Assembly: GCA_963678705.1 (NCBI GenBank)
Contig: OY783205.1
Location: forward strand, 806,001-870,000
Reading direction: 5' to 3'
Length of the DNA stretch: 64,000 nt
Source of the DNA: Panorpa germanica
Taxonomy: Eukaryota > Arthropoda > Insecta > Mecoptera > Panorpidae
This document shows positions 35,633 to 48,570 of this stretch, piece after piece (positions within the stretch are counted from its first letter, which is position 1; each line of letters begins with the position of its first letter). The notes under the pieces are model-generated. The model made no database searches. It had not been told where the DNA came from and was given only the letters and a program-made list of their open reading frames with translations. The position numbers and the translations under genes are program-made.

Positions 35633-37365
35633 TTTCGAAAGATTAAGTAGTTGACGCGTTTTAACTCATAATTTTTAAAAACTTCTTATATATTACGTTC
35701 TGTACGACACTTCCGGTCAATGAAGCCACGACGGGCGACGGGCGTGCCTCTATCGGCTATCAGAATGACTAACTGCATTCAGGCGCAATGTTCTTCAATG
35801 ATGTCCACCAAAGAATGTGATTTTTGAAGCCATTGCTGCCGTCAATAAATACCTGTTCTTGATTGGTCGCGACTATCGCTTGATGTTAGGAATACATTAC
35901 ATTCGTACTCGAGCACAAGCAATTGATACTAAGAGAATATTATAAAAGTCCCGGCTTATTCCTCGGCCCAGGCCCAGGCCCAGGGCTCTGAGCCTATTAA
36001 CCAGACACCTAAGATATGGTCTAGATTATATTATTTATTGAATAAGATTGTTTATTGGAATTCGTTTAAAAATTATAAATATATTTATGTGTCTCTAGTG
36101 TGCAATTAAAATGTGTATTTATTTAACAACATTTTGTTGTGCATCGTGCCGTGTGCCGCGTTCTTGTGCATTTCACTAGATAGTGGTCATAGCAGAACAC
36201 GCAGCTGTTATACAAAGCTGCTAAGGCATATCACATGGGAGTTGCAGAAGTAATACTAAAGGGCATTATTCTGTAAAGTATTTCCACCGATGAAATTTCC
36301 ATCGATTTTATTTTTGTCACTAAACAAAAATCGACCAAATTATAAGGTCGTTTTTACACAAAATTTAATCGAAATTATTCTTTTCCCTAAATTTTTTATA
36401 GATTTTTACTTTCAGTCAACTTTAACTCATCGTGGTGTAAAAAAAAAGTATGAAGACTACTATGGCAAGTTTTTTTAAAAATTGGCGCAACTCTTCAGGA
36501 TTCCAAAATGGTATAATACTCCAGGAAAACTAGAAATAAAAAAAAATTCAATTCCAAACAAGAAACATATTTCATAAATTGTTGTTGCAAAAACTACTAG
36601 CATTCTGGGAGTTTTAATGGTTGTGGTGGATAGCAGTGCTATTTAGGTTGCCGATACAAAAAAAAAATCAGAAATATTTGAAAAATTGTGGTCATGGTAG
36701 TTAAAAACATCTTAAGGTGTTTCGATTTTCGAAAAAAAAATTTATTTTTTAAAAAATGAGATAAAAACTTTTTCTCTTTTTTTCTTGTGTAGTCATGAGC
36801 AGGACCACCTTCTGGTGCCGGCTTATCGTTGAATTTTGGGACACCCTGTATATATATATAAATATAAATATATTGGAAAGTGACGTTATGTTGTTTGTCA
36901 ATTATTGCTTCAAGTAAATTTTATACAAGTGGGATTATAAAAAAATTGCTTTTTTGCATAAATTGTACATGGCCATTATACCTATTCATAATAAATATTT
37001 CTCCACTGATTTTTCCGTTTTTATTTTCGTAAATTTACTGTTTTTTAATAGATTTTGACATGTATCAATTATATAAACAACTGTCATTTAAAATATTTTA
37101 TATTTTTTCTATTTAATACTTTGTCGTGATTGGTTAAATACTCGTATTTTAAAATTGATGACGTCTTAAAATACATCATCATACCAGTTCAAACTTTTTT
37201 ACCGTTGTATATTATAAGGGCTGTAGAAAATTTTGCATACAGAATACCTCTTTAGATATTTTAAATACAGCGACCTTATTCTAGCGATGAAAAAAAAGAA
37301 CTACAAGTTAAACAACCAGAATAAGAACTAACCAAGAATAAGAACATATTTTAAAAAAGAATAAC
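35633..37365. other. Intergenic DNA
   Basis: A GGCCCA triple repeat occurs at 35965-35982. GGGACACCCTGTATATATA at 36838 resembles transposon ends known from insects, but no opposite end was found. No gene is supported. Confidence 0.3.
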
Positions 37366-37366
37366 T

Positions 37367-37910
37367 TTAGTTATGTATAAGAAGGATTGTTATCAACGTA
37401 ATGTTTACGTAATAGAACGGGGATAATTTCTTCATATTGTGATTCAAAATGCTTTTGAAGGAAAAAGGTAGTTGATGGAGCAAAAGCCCGTGTACAGACC
37501 CGAAAACCAATTTTATCGAGAAATGAAGGAAAAGTATCTGCAACCATTTCATTAAGTATTGAAGACGTGTCTTCAAAATTGGCGAGGATAGCATTAAAGA
37601 ACTCTTACGAACATTATAGTCCTGGAAATCTTGTATCATGAGGTTAAATGTCAGCGAAGGTAAAGAGAAAGACAAAGACATGTGTAATTCCAAAAATAAT
37701 GACCTTGGGAACTGAAATAAAACAGAAGTTTTTCCCAAGTGTGTTAGGATCTTCACCCCAGAATTACGATAGACTAACTACGGCTCTTGATATGAAAAGC
37801 CAAAAAAAGCTGACAAAAGAATATATTCAGCTGCAGGTAATTGAAGAGAATCATCGTCGGAATGATCGGGGTAGCAGTGGGACATCTTCAGGGAAATTAG
37901 TGAGCTAAAT
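37367..37910. other. Unassigned region with open frames on both strands
   Basis: The minus strand has a 129-codon Leu/Phe-rich frame (37367-37756). A different minus frame (about 37378-37610) has better protein composition: FFNAILANFEDTSSILNEMV, ADTFPSFLDKIGFRVCTRAF, FESQYEEIIPVLLRKHYVDN. The plus strand has an 86-codon frame (37648-37905) with KKLTKEYIQLQVIEENHRRN, similar in style to C-terminal parts of transposon-linked DNA-binding proteins. I cannot choose between them. A decayed DNA transposon is a fair guess. Confidence 0.25.
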
Positions 37911-38628
37911 GAAACTATATTAGTTCATTGAAGAGTTTTTGAATATATATAAAGGCAAACTAGAAAGGTTTTCAGAGAGGTTCGTTAAATACAAAAACTA
38001 TTTGCAAATGCATTCCCACTTCCTTCCACATACTGCTCTTATTCTGTTATGAGATTTCGGCGGAGATAATACGAAAAGACCGAGTATAAGTAATTAGTTA
38101 TTCTTTAAATTTATTTAAATTATTTTTTCTAGTTTTGAATATGGAAAATTTTGACAATTACCTTATAACCTATAAAAATTAATTTAATTGATATTTGTAA
38201 ATATTTTAGCTATAAGCAATTTAAAGTATTTTTGAATTCAAATATCTGTGAGGTTAAAATTTAGTTTTTATTATTGCATTGTAATTGTAAAGGTTTCGAT
38301 TATAGTATTTATTTTTATCTACTTTTTTTTAATTTTTAGGAGTTTAAAAATTAGAAGCGGGATTAATGGAAAATACATTTATGAAAAAAACATAATTTTT
38401 ACTATTCCATTTAATTAATGTAAATATTTTTTAAATAAATAATACTCTCTACTTTATTATATTATTTCTCTATTAATACGATTTTTTGACACCCAATTTT
38501 TATGTGATTGTAAATGGTTTAATTATCATATAAAATAATCCGTGGGTTTTTACCTCAGATTTCCTACAAGATCGTATTTCTAGACGACTTGTTGTTAAAT
38601 CTGAACTCTATACATATTATAACATTAA
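37911..38628. other. AT-rich non-coding DNA
   Basis: No gene, RNA or repeat was recognised. Confidence 0.35.
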
Positions 38629-38895
38629 GTGCTACCAGTACATATAATGAAGAAGGCTGTAAGTCATGTTGGGCTGTATGTTACTTACGATATTCTTTTT
38701 ATTAGATTAAAGTCTTTTAAGTTATTTAGTAATCTTATATTGTCAGTACCTTTGATCGCTATTCAGTTGCTGTACTTTTTGTTATCAATTTTATTTATTA
38801 CATTTTCAGATGTAATAATTTCACAGTTTTATTATATAAAAAGGTTAAAAATATTATATAATGAAATTATTATGGGCCAATTGTTATCAAGGTAA
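38629..38895 (+). other. Weak hydrophobic open frame
   Basis: A frame of 88 codons has a hydrophobic core (ILSVPLIAIQLLYFLLSILF) followed by a basic segment (YYIKRLKILYNEII). It could be a membrane-protein exon, for example of a chemoreceptor type. In AT-rich DNA such Leu/Ile/Phe frames arise by chance. No clear splice junctions support it. Confidence 0.15.
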
Positions 38896-39212
38896 ATTAT
38901 AGCTCCAGAAGGAGGTCAAGAACTCGAACGACGGACGGATGCGTTGAGCAAAGCCGGTAACGGGAGATGAATCTTAAAGGAACAGTCGACCAGCAACCTG
39001 ACGCTACAATTGCTGAAATAATGCTGCTGTAGTAATAATGCCCTTTACACAAAGAGGAACTTAAAATTGAAAAAATAACGAGAATTTATAAAAAGTGTTA
39101 GAAATATTGCACCACATTAACATTTTGAAGTTGGGATTTCACAACTTAAATTTCATACTTATGGCAAGAACCTTGAATAATCAAAGCTTAATAAATTTAA
39201 AAAAAACTAATC

Positions 39213-39626
39213 TTGTCTAATACCAACCCTGTTATGTTCACAAGATGCCGCAGAGGACTTATGTACGAAATTAACGTTTTCCAGAACCTCAACGTTTCAA
39301 CGGAGGGGATTTCTCTGAATCACAATGACACATATATCAGAGAACCTCAACGCTGTCAAACCATGAAGATACTCAGAACCTTGGACAGAAAACACCATAC
39401 CAAAATCCTACATGAATTAAAAAGCCAGGGCAAAACAATGGAATGCGTATCTAAACATCAGGCCAGCTTCCATTTTATTAATGATGCCCAATACACAAGA
39501 TTCGTAGAATGGCAATTCATACATAAAGCTAGACTTAACTTAGTGAAACTTTATGGAGCAATGCCATGGCTCCATGACAACGAGCAACTTTGTAGGGTGT
39601 GCAAAAAGTCCAATGGACAAGAATGA
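39213..39626 (+). mobile_element. LINE ORF2 segment (post-RT region)
   Basis: An uninterrupted frame of 137 codons contains ILHELKSQGKTMECVSKHQA, SFHFINDAQYTRFVEWQFIH, KARLNLVKLYGAMPWLHDNE and QLCRVCKKSNGQE, ending at TGA 39624. The last part holds CRVC, the start of the C-terminal zinc-knuckle region, and is cut off there. The central part is nearly identical in protein to 25273-25375. The lack of stops suggests a fairly young copy, though 5' and 3' truncated. Confidence 0.75.
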
Positions 39627-40489
39627 TAATAATTAATTTGTATAGAAATACAGATAATGTTGCCATCATTAAGAAAAACATCTTGATTGGTATTATGTGA
39701 ATATAGTTCTTCAGACAAGAGAAATGTTACAATCGATTGCTATTGTATTTGCGCGAGTCGATTCGTTGTGCTGTCTAAAACTAATTTATAAACACTCGTA
39801 TACCATTTTATTTGGTATCTTATTCTAAGGTACTATCTGGTTTTCTAGAGCTCTTCTTACGTAATTCTAACGTCCATTTGGCGATGTGAACGAGTGCACC
39901 ACCCGCGATGGACGGCGCTGACCCAATAATTTCACAGTAACGTGTTACAATATTACTTGAACAATTCATATTATTTCGTTCGCTACATGTTCTATCTATT
40001 AGAAGGTATATATCCTCTCCACCCGAGAAACGGAGGGTGAGATTAAAAAGATGAAAATGTTAGGGTCGTCGTATTAATAAAATAATTAATGTTTGTTAGA
40101 ATTTGTTCTGACCCAAAGTGAACAAATATGAACATGTTTTATTTAGTTTCTTATTACATTTATTTTGAGAACTTACTTCATTATTATTTGAAATGTTTGT
40201 TATATTTTAATTAAATTATTTGTAAACTTAAGAAAATAAGTCAAAATAACCTAAGAAGATTGGTAATTCATTTTCTTCATTCGAATTTAATTCGATCATT
40301 TTTAATGAAATATAAATTTATTAAAATATCACTGAAAAATATTTATATATTAACAAATTACGAATTATTTTATTTTAAATTGTGATTATATTTCATTTAC
40401 ATTCTAATACTTATACTGCTCAAAGAAAATTATAATTTTTATATTAATTTAGAATTTCGTAGAGTAGAAAATTGTAAGACTTTTGGCAT
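39627..40489. other. AT-rich non-coding DNA
   Basis: No gene or repeat was recognised. Confidence 0.35.
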
Positions 40490-40625
40490 CCTCGGATTTT
40501 CCCCTGAATTTCCTGGAAACCCGTAATTTTGGAAAAGTAAAAGAACGTAAAATTTGAAATGAAATTTTGTTGAATTAAAATCATACACCAAAAAGACGTC
40601 GTTTTGCGACGGGAATAAACTTCAG
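40490..40625 (+). repeat. Internally deleted copy of the CGTCGC repeat
   Basis: The left part (TTTTCCCCTGAATTTCCTGG) and right part (GTCGTTTTGCGACGGGAATA) match the two ends of the 34600-35195 copy. About 450 bp from the middle are missing. Confidence 0.6.
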
Positions 40626-41250
40626 TTCATTAATAAAGACATAAGTGTTAATCTGTTCTTTTGCTGTCCAATATTATATATCAAATTTCATATTCATTTT
40701 ATATATAAAATTATATTTATCATTATAGAAAACCAAAGGCAAGAAACGTACGGCTGAAGCCATTGAGGTAATTACGTCTCTTATTGTAATTAATAATTAC
40801 TAAATAGTAGAAGAAAATTTAACATAAAAACTGTGTTATTAGGGGGAACCATACTTCAATTTCGATGATTCTTTATTTAAATATTTATAATATAAAATAT
40901 TAAAACCTCTCCAAGCCAAAAATTGACGCTCTAATCAGAAAATAAGTAAAAAATTAAAAAATGTACCTGTCTCGTTCTTTCTCAAAGTTCGCATACATAA
41001 GTGCATCTCGTTTACTCATTCATATATATTAAATTTAAACATTAAATTATTTTAACATTAAAATTATATAAAATGGAATTAGCCACAAATTGACTAATTT
41101 TCTTCCGCTAAAATGCTTATGGTGAAATGATAGAACAACAATGGTTAACTAGTCGTCAAACTAGTATTTATAAGAAACATAGAACATTTATTTTTTGAGA
41201 TTATTTAAAAAAAATTTATACTAGAAAAATAGTTTGTAATAATCGCAATA
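40626..41250. other. AT-rich non-coding DNA
   Basis: No gene or repeat was recognised. Confidence 0.35.
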
Positions 41251-41251
41251 T

Positions 41252-41391
41252 GATCTATTGGATGATCTATTGTATGATCTATTGGATGATCTATTGGATG
41301 ATCTATTGGATGATCTATTGGATGATCTATTGGATGATCTATTGGATGATCTATTGGATGATCTATTGGATGATCTATTGGATGATCTATT
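41252..41391. repeat. 12-bp tandem array (GATCTATTGGAT)
   Basis: Nearly 12 units, with a single-base variant in the second unit (TTGTAT). A period of 12 keeps all frames open, producing repeated WMIY, DHPI or NRSS peptides. These are not genes. Confidence 0.95.
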
Positions 41392-43050
41392 TTCATCATT
41401 TAATTTTTCCAATTAACAGAAAATGGCACGGTTAATGATTTGAAGAATTGGTGTTTTGTAGAGAAACATTTCTTGAAACGACTTTTTTCTAAATTTTCTA
41501 GACAGCCGTTATTTTGAAATAAGTGAATAGATTTAAAATTATAAGAAGAACTAAATAGTTCACCGTATTTCAAATACACAGCTTAGATCCAGTGGCGGAA
41601 GTGAATTGGGAAGTGGTGATTTAGGTACATATAAGAGTATGTAAAGTAAAGACTGAGATAAATATAGAATTAAGCAGAGTATTGTTAAATGTAATGAAAT
41701 CAAAGATACGCAGTGTCGCACCATAGAATTGAATACAAATACATACTGGCCTAATGCATACCATCAATACAATTTATCAAATACATCCTAAGATTCAAAT
41801 TTTTGGAGTTTCTCACATATTTTTGTTTCTGGTCATATATTGAAATATTTTGGGCTGTCAATCGAAAGTGAGACATAACTAAAACCGAGGTAGAACGGGG
41901 TAATCGTGTTACTTGTTTTTAATACGAAAATAACATTTCAAGTAAAAAAATACTAGCGAATTAATTGTATTTTTCTTATAAAAATGCGCCCTTGATATGT
42001 AGGCGCCCAAATGCAGTACACAATCTGCAGAATCAGGCAGTTTAGTACGAATCCACTTGATTTATGTTAGTATCCCTGATTTCATTGATGTTTGCAGGCT
42101 AAAACAACAGGCGTAACTTAAGAACCATGACGAATGACCATGAAGAACTTTGCCATTTTTGCTTATAACAACTGTCTGGAGCAACACATAAAGTTTGTGT
42201 ATTATTCAAATGGTTACCAACCAAATAAACCACCAACGTTAAATAAAATTGATTACATATTACCATCTTTGCTGGTCTGAACCGTGTGAAATCAAAGATC
42301 CAATATCCATATATTTCAGTAAATATTCAAAATATCTAATTCACTACCTAATTGAATTTCTTTAGGACAAGATATCACTAATTTTTTGATATTTCTCAAA
42401 TAAATAAACCGTGCGATGGTGTTTCTAGTACGTTCCTATCGTATTTTCGTAATTGCGTAATTTCAAGGTTACGTAATCGTTCTAAATAATAATGAACATT
42501 TAAAACCAACCAGATAAACAAGTGTCTCGGGTCTCGTTATTGTTTCAGTGTTAAATTTCCAGCAAAGCGTTTGTTAACCCCGAATAAAGAACAGTTGTGG
42601 AGTTTAGGACAGCAGAGCCACGGTGTCAGATGCCAGAACTAAAGTTATTCTTGGAATTTATATATGTGGCTGACCATTGCAGTGTTACACATTAAATTAA
42701 TGTTTCAAATTTATGAAATGTTGGATTTTGTAAATGAAGGTACTGTACGCATATAAGTATGTGTGTACGAATGATGTTCTAAGTAAGACTCGGAGTTAAG
42801 TGTCGCGAACTTTGGTTGGGTCAAAAGCAACAGAATTATTGAAGTTGTAAGTTGAAAAGCTTTGTGTTTGTCTTCACCGAATAACTAATTAAATTAATTA
42901 ACTAATTGAAAAGGAGGAATTCGTAAACCTGAATTTATATAGAAGTAAAATTTTCTGAAGAATTAGACAATTTGAAAACTTATACCTTTAAATTGCCATT
43001 TATACACTGAGAAATATTTGTTGCGTAATAATAATTGATTATGACATTAA
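41392..43050. other. Intergenic DNA
   Basis: No gene, RNA or repeat was recognised despite a few less AT-rich patches (for example 42530-42640). Confidence 0.35.
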
Positions 43051-43087
43051 AATGTATGTACATTATTAATTATAATGTACATACATT
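43051..43087. repeat. Inverted repeat, 16-bp arms
   Basis: AATGTATGTACATTAT and its exact reverse complement are separated by five bases (TAATT). It could form a hairpin or cruciform. Confidence 0.85.
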
Positions 43088-46000
43088 AAACATAATTAAT
43101 TATTATTATAGTCAGTAATCGATTAATACAAAATAAATTCAAGTAAAACATCAAACAATTAACCAACAATTTGAAGAAATAGTATCACTCAGAAAGGAAT
43201 AAGAATTATTTATTTATTGTAAGTACACTTGGAATTTCTGACAACTGATGTAACTTGTAACAATTGGATTGTAATTTAAAGTTTTGTCTGTAAGTTTATC
43301 TTTATCTTGTTCAGTGAAAATGACACATGAACATGGCGTTTACTTTAATAGACTCCATAGAAAAACTAAAGCGTATATTTCAACTTGTTTTTAATACGTA
43401 AGAGTAATACGTTATATGCATAATTTTAATTAGTATTCTTTATTTCAGTAAATCTTTCTGGAATTTATGTCACGGCTATACTTCTGAAATTCGTGTAGAA
43501 AAAAGGGTACTCCTCTATAAGGAATATCCTCTAGGGACCTTGGCTATTGATTCCTTACGTAGAAACTAACACCGATTCGAAGTCCAGGTGCATCCAGCAG
43601 CATATTAGGGATTAACATTAAGAAATGTATTACAGGTAATCAATTCATTCAAATAAATATCGGAGCGTGAACATTTGACACTCATCCATGTTTCACAATA
43701 TGCAGATTTGTTTTTAATAATTTGCGTTTTTATAGAAAAATAAATAGAAATTTTCTTTATGGTAATTATTTAGATTTTAAAATTATAATAGTAAAAACTA
43801 CTGCATTTTCGTATGTTTTGTGTTGGTTTTTATAAAGTAAATACATGTCAACAAATTAACTATAAAAACATTCATATATCATTTTATGTTAGGATTTGCA
43901 ATTTGGCGTTATAACACCATGATTATATACGACACAGAGGTGACAGATCTTAGCTTAATATAAATCTTACTAGCATTTAAACCAAATCAAAGATAGGAAG
44001 GTTTTCAAATATAATAAATAACGTTATACTCCGCTGTAGTATGTTTTTCAAAAAATGATATTTTGATTTATCAGTGAAATGAAATTTATTACAACAACAA
44101 GAACATTAATACACAACGGCTTATTTTGTATCAATTGCGATTACAGTTTTTAGCAGTTATAGAAATCTGAATATAATCAAAAGAAGGATACATTTTTGGC
44201 AATATACTCATTGTATGCAAAATAAGTAATTATTTTCATTTAAAAATATATATATCCGCATATTTATAATGACAAGAGATGGATCATTTAAATTGTCAGC
44301 AAATAAAAACTTTTGGGACAAACATCGTTTGAACATTGTTTAACTCTTTTTAGCCTATACAAAAGGTAATAATTATTCATAATTTCAATATTTCGAATAG
44401 TACCATTTGTTGACTGGTTTTTATATATCAGGGTAACTCTTCAAAATTAGTGAGCAACCAAGGCCATGGAGGTTTATTCTAGAGCTCTTTAATGGTTTCT
44501 AGAAAATCTGTGTCTTGGATTCAGAGGTTCCGTGCACCACGTTATCTGGCATTTAAAGTTTATCCTAAAACAGACAATATTAATATCCAACGATTCGATA
44601 TAATAAAAATTGAAATATAATAAACGCCTTATAAATTAATTAAAATAACACATTAAAATATGAAAAACATTATAATTAACAAAATATATTTCTTCACAAG
44701 GTTCACACTCGCTGAATTTTGACAACGGCATCTATATGAGTTTTTTATTTTGTCGATTGTTCGCAATAGTTGTCGATAACAACAAGTGCTATTCATGCGA
44801 TGTGGAGGTGTACCCCGTGTTTAAAAAATTTGTAAGTTTAGAATTTTCTAAATATATTTCTTTAGTCAGTTTATATGAAAAATCATTTGAAAATAATAAT
44901 ATTGAATTATTTGAATTGAAATAATATTAATTAAATATTAAATAATAATAAATTATATATTAAAAGTTAATACTTATGGAAAGTTAAAACTTAAAACCCG
45001 CAGCAATGTATATTTATTAATGTCCTTTCTTCAATACTTCTTTTTACAGTACATAATTTAACGAATTGACTTTTAAAATTTGCATTTTTAACATAAGAGA
45101 TCTACAGCGACCTATGTTGAAACTGATGTTCTGTGATATAGCAAATTTTGTTAAGATTATTTTGAAAAACTTGGAATCATTAACTTAAAATATGATAAAT
45201 ATTGTTCTGTAAACTTCACTATTCACTTTTTTATAAAATATTTAAAAGGGAGCTACTTTTTATCGTTTTTAACTTTTCTCACGTAGCGACTTTCGATGTT
45301 CCTAAGGGACAGAGCAAAACTATTTTTCTATTTATGTTAGATTACATAAGGGGATGTTTATCAACGTTTTGCAGGACTGCTCCTTTAGAAATGTCAAGTT
45401 ACTGCATTCTCATTTACGCTTTGATGAGCCTTACATGTGTAAATGTATGACTTACAACTTCAGTGGATCTGGATGACAAATGAGCAGCGACCTTTAGCTT
45501 TCAAATTAACATCTTACAACAAACGGCAACGGGCATCGTATTTTATCGGCCTGTTAGTTGGTCCTACTTTAAACATGTGTGTGTATGTGTGTCCGTATTA
45601 ACACAGCGGTGTTCTCTATTTTAGCAAATTCATATTAAATTACTATTGCACGGTTTATTTATGGACTATTGTCATTTTTATAAACCATTCCATGAATTTA
45701 TGGCATTATGGCAATCTGATGTAATGGCACACGTGTTTGTTTTTACAAGCTATAAATCTCGGTGCTTATAGCTTCATCAGATAAAGAAAAATTTGCATTT
45801 ACATAGCATAAAATACGACGTTCATCTGTATTGGAATTAATTTGTTAATAAAAATTTAACAGCAATTAAATAAATAATAATAATGATATTTCATTAATAA
45901 TACTTATTTAAACAGGAAAAGCAGCAATGCGGTTGTGAACTATGTTTTCATTTCTAGATAACTCTACAATGTATTGATAAAATTAGCTTTCAGGATCCAC

Positions 46001-46592
46001 AACAAAGTACCAATGGGTAAGGTGCAAGGTGGTACACTTAATTGCACCCCCGTCATAAAAGAAAATATGGGCCGGCCCATCCATAAATTTCGTAAGCAAA
46101 TTTTGCGGAACATTTCATTTAATAATTTTTTTTAAATATTATATCGTTCATAGAATAAATGACCCTTTTTCTTTTTTAGATTTTTAATTTGTTCAAAAAA
46201 ATTTACATTTTTTATACCTCTTTTTTCTTTTTTAAATAATAAGTATATTTCCCGTCGCAGGATTTTTTTTTTATTTAATAATCTTTAACAAAATTAGGTT
46301 TACTATATTTTTTACAACAAATTTTATATGTTTTATGCTGCGTGTGACGTCACAACGCTTTAGACCACCTCTCCCTCACTTGTCACATGTTGTTACAATT
46401 TTGGTAAATTTTTAATTATTAAAAACACTGCTTGAATAAAAACTTGGTGTCTAAGTTGTTGTCCAAATTTGTGTAACACCTTGTCAATGAATTCCGTGTC
46501 CTCTACCATTTTCCCTATGAACACTGAACATGCCCCTCCTAGGAAGTAAACCTGCCGGCGCCCATGACCAGCTCCAAGAATAAAGACACAGT
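43088..46592. other. Long intergenic AT-rich stretch
   Basis: A segment at 43105-43210 resembles 47320-47405 (AACCAACAATT..., ATAGTATC..., AAGAATTA...), so a low-copy repeat is possible. At 46246-46262 TTTCCCGTCGCAGG matches the end of the CGTCGC repeat. Frames at 44736 and 45202 are not recognisable proteins. Confidence 0.3.
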
Positions 46593-46841
46593 TTGTATGA
46601 CTTTGGATGGCCTAGATTCACATATGAAGCCTCAACTTCGAGAAAGATTGATGTAAGAATACTTAACGTAAGAATTACTTTAGGTATGGTAAGTGATCTG
46701 CAACCTGGCCATCTTACCCAAGCACAAAGACAATATAATTTTAAGTTGTCTTCTTCACAAATTGTAGGTGAACAAGTCTACAGCAAACTCAAAGCAAAAT
46801 TTCGGCGAATAAAGTTGTCAACTGAAAGTTGTGCAAACTAA
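46593..46841 (+). mobile_element. PIF/Harbinger transposase C-terminal remnant
   Basis: The frame contains GHLTQAQRQYNFKLSSSQIV and GEQVYSKLKAKFRRIKL. This matches the conserved HARBI1 segment (family: LTPAQRxYNYRLSRxRxVVENAFGxLKxRWRxL) near the last catalytic acidic residue; the Glu survives in VGEQVY. A stop follows at 46839. The earlier catalytic region is unrecognisable. It may relate to the Harbinger-like MITEs at 51612, 53390 and 61143. Confidence 0.7.
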
Positions 46842-48531
46842 CATAATGGTTCCGTCATCTATTTTGCAAGTATAAAGGAAATATTGAGGATACTGTGAAG
46901 AGATTATATGTGATATAGACACTTGTTAAACTAAGGAAACGATACAAATAAGCGAAAAGAACTTGGTTAATAAAGGCACTGTGAAAGCAAGAGCTGTAAT
47001 TATTTAGAAGGAAAATTTCGTGAACTAGAGATTGTGTAAAAGTAGACATTTCTAAAGAATAAGGCAATTCGAAAATTCTATGAAGTTCTCAATTGATACC
47101 AAATTGAGGTTAAATTGAAGTAGACCAGTAATATATAAAAAAAAAAATTATAAAAATATTTTTTCTTTTTAAATTCTTTTGAAATTAATGAAATAAAGTA
47201 CTAAATTTATTTTCTGTTATCGTATGACTCTTATCGTATCTATTTTGTAATTTGTCCTTTTCTGTTTTGAGTGTATTTTGTGTATTGTTTATTGTGTTAG
47301 TCTTTTCTTATCCGAATTTAAAAATCAAACTAATTAATCACACATTTTAACCAACAATTGGAACAATTAGTATCTTTCAAAAAAAAGTAATAAGATTTAC
47401 TTATTTACCATTCCTAAAACCTCATTCTTAATAATTGTTTTAATATTAATTTACGTATTAACTTAATATTTTAATTAACTTATTATTTAATTAAATTAAG
47501 ATTTTTGTTTCCAGAAAAGACGTGTTCTAATTGTGGGCATGCGTCGTTAGTAATATAAATTTTGACAGTTCGAGAGTTGGACAAATATGAATGTAGTATC
47601 ATCAACTCATAAATTCTGTTTTTTATAATATTTTGTGGAATAATTAAAATGAAAACTATAAAAATAAAGGAGATAAAGGAAGGGATGATAAAGGAAGATG
47701 CCGAAGGATACTTTTGCTAGATTGCGTGCAAAGAGTGCGGTAGGTTGTCTGAGAATAGAACTCTATCTACAACTCTCAAGAGGTGAATCAGGTATTCCAT
47801 TAATATAGCCGTGGGAACACATTACGATTCTTGACGATTTGGTAGTGTGTAGAAAGAATTAATTGTATTAATAAGTTTATCAATTTAAGGTTAACTCTTC
47901 CGTCAGTTATTTATTAAAACTGTCAAACTAGCTGCATTGAAATTTAAGATCCGTCTTGAAATTAACCTTCGACAAATTGATATACAAACAACCTTAATTA
48001 AAAATTCAACAGAATTATTGTTTTAATATTACAAAATTAATATTTCTGTAGTTTTTTCAAAAGTTCATTTCATTACGCAAATCGTCCGTATAAAATCAAA
48101 ATCTATATTCAAGCAAAGTGGCCCAATAAATTATAAAGATTGTCATTTAGTTACAGTTAACTGGACGTAACAATCAATCAAAAATAAACAATAATATATT
48201 TAAAGTTTTTATAAAGCAAAATTAAAATAGGAGTACTTTTTAAATAATATGAGAAAACTGTAAAAGTAACATACACTTCTTGGAGTGCGGGATTGTGTCC
48301 TCATTTTTTAGTGGCCGATTTTCCAATTGTTGATTGAAATTGATGTTAATAAATGTATATTGGCGTTTTTATTTTAATAAATATCTAAATGTTGACGGAG
48401 ATATAGCAGTTAAAAATTCTAATTTTAGTTTTAGCGCTAGAAATGGTCGGCCATATTTATAACATGTCTGTAGTATTACTTATGGATAGGTCAGTTATTT
48501 ATTCTATAGATAAGAGTTCTGTGTTGAATAT
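46842..48531. other. Intergenic DNA
   Basis: Except for the low-copy similarity at 47320-47405, nothing was recognised. Confidence 0.35.
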
Positions 48532-48570
48532 GCTATCTCTTTTTACGCTCTGTTGCATGAAAGAGATAGC
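48532..48570. repeat. Small hairpin (GCTATCTCTTT arms)
   Basis: GCTATCTCTTT at 48532-48542 pairs perfectly with AAAGAGATAGC at 48560-48570 across a 17-base loop. Similar CTATCTCT...TGCA phrases occur near 55000. It may be part of a short transposon end. Confidence 0.6.

Noticed and set aside
36838..36860. GGGACACCCTGTATATA, like a transposon terminal repeat
   Set aside because: I could not find a matching inverted end or a flanking duplication in the vicinity.
41252..41391. Regular short repeats that could look like a CRISPR array
   Set aside because: Units are directly adjacent with no spacers, and the genome is clearly eukaryotic.
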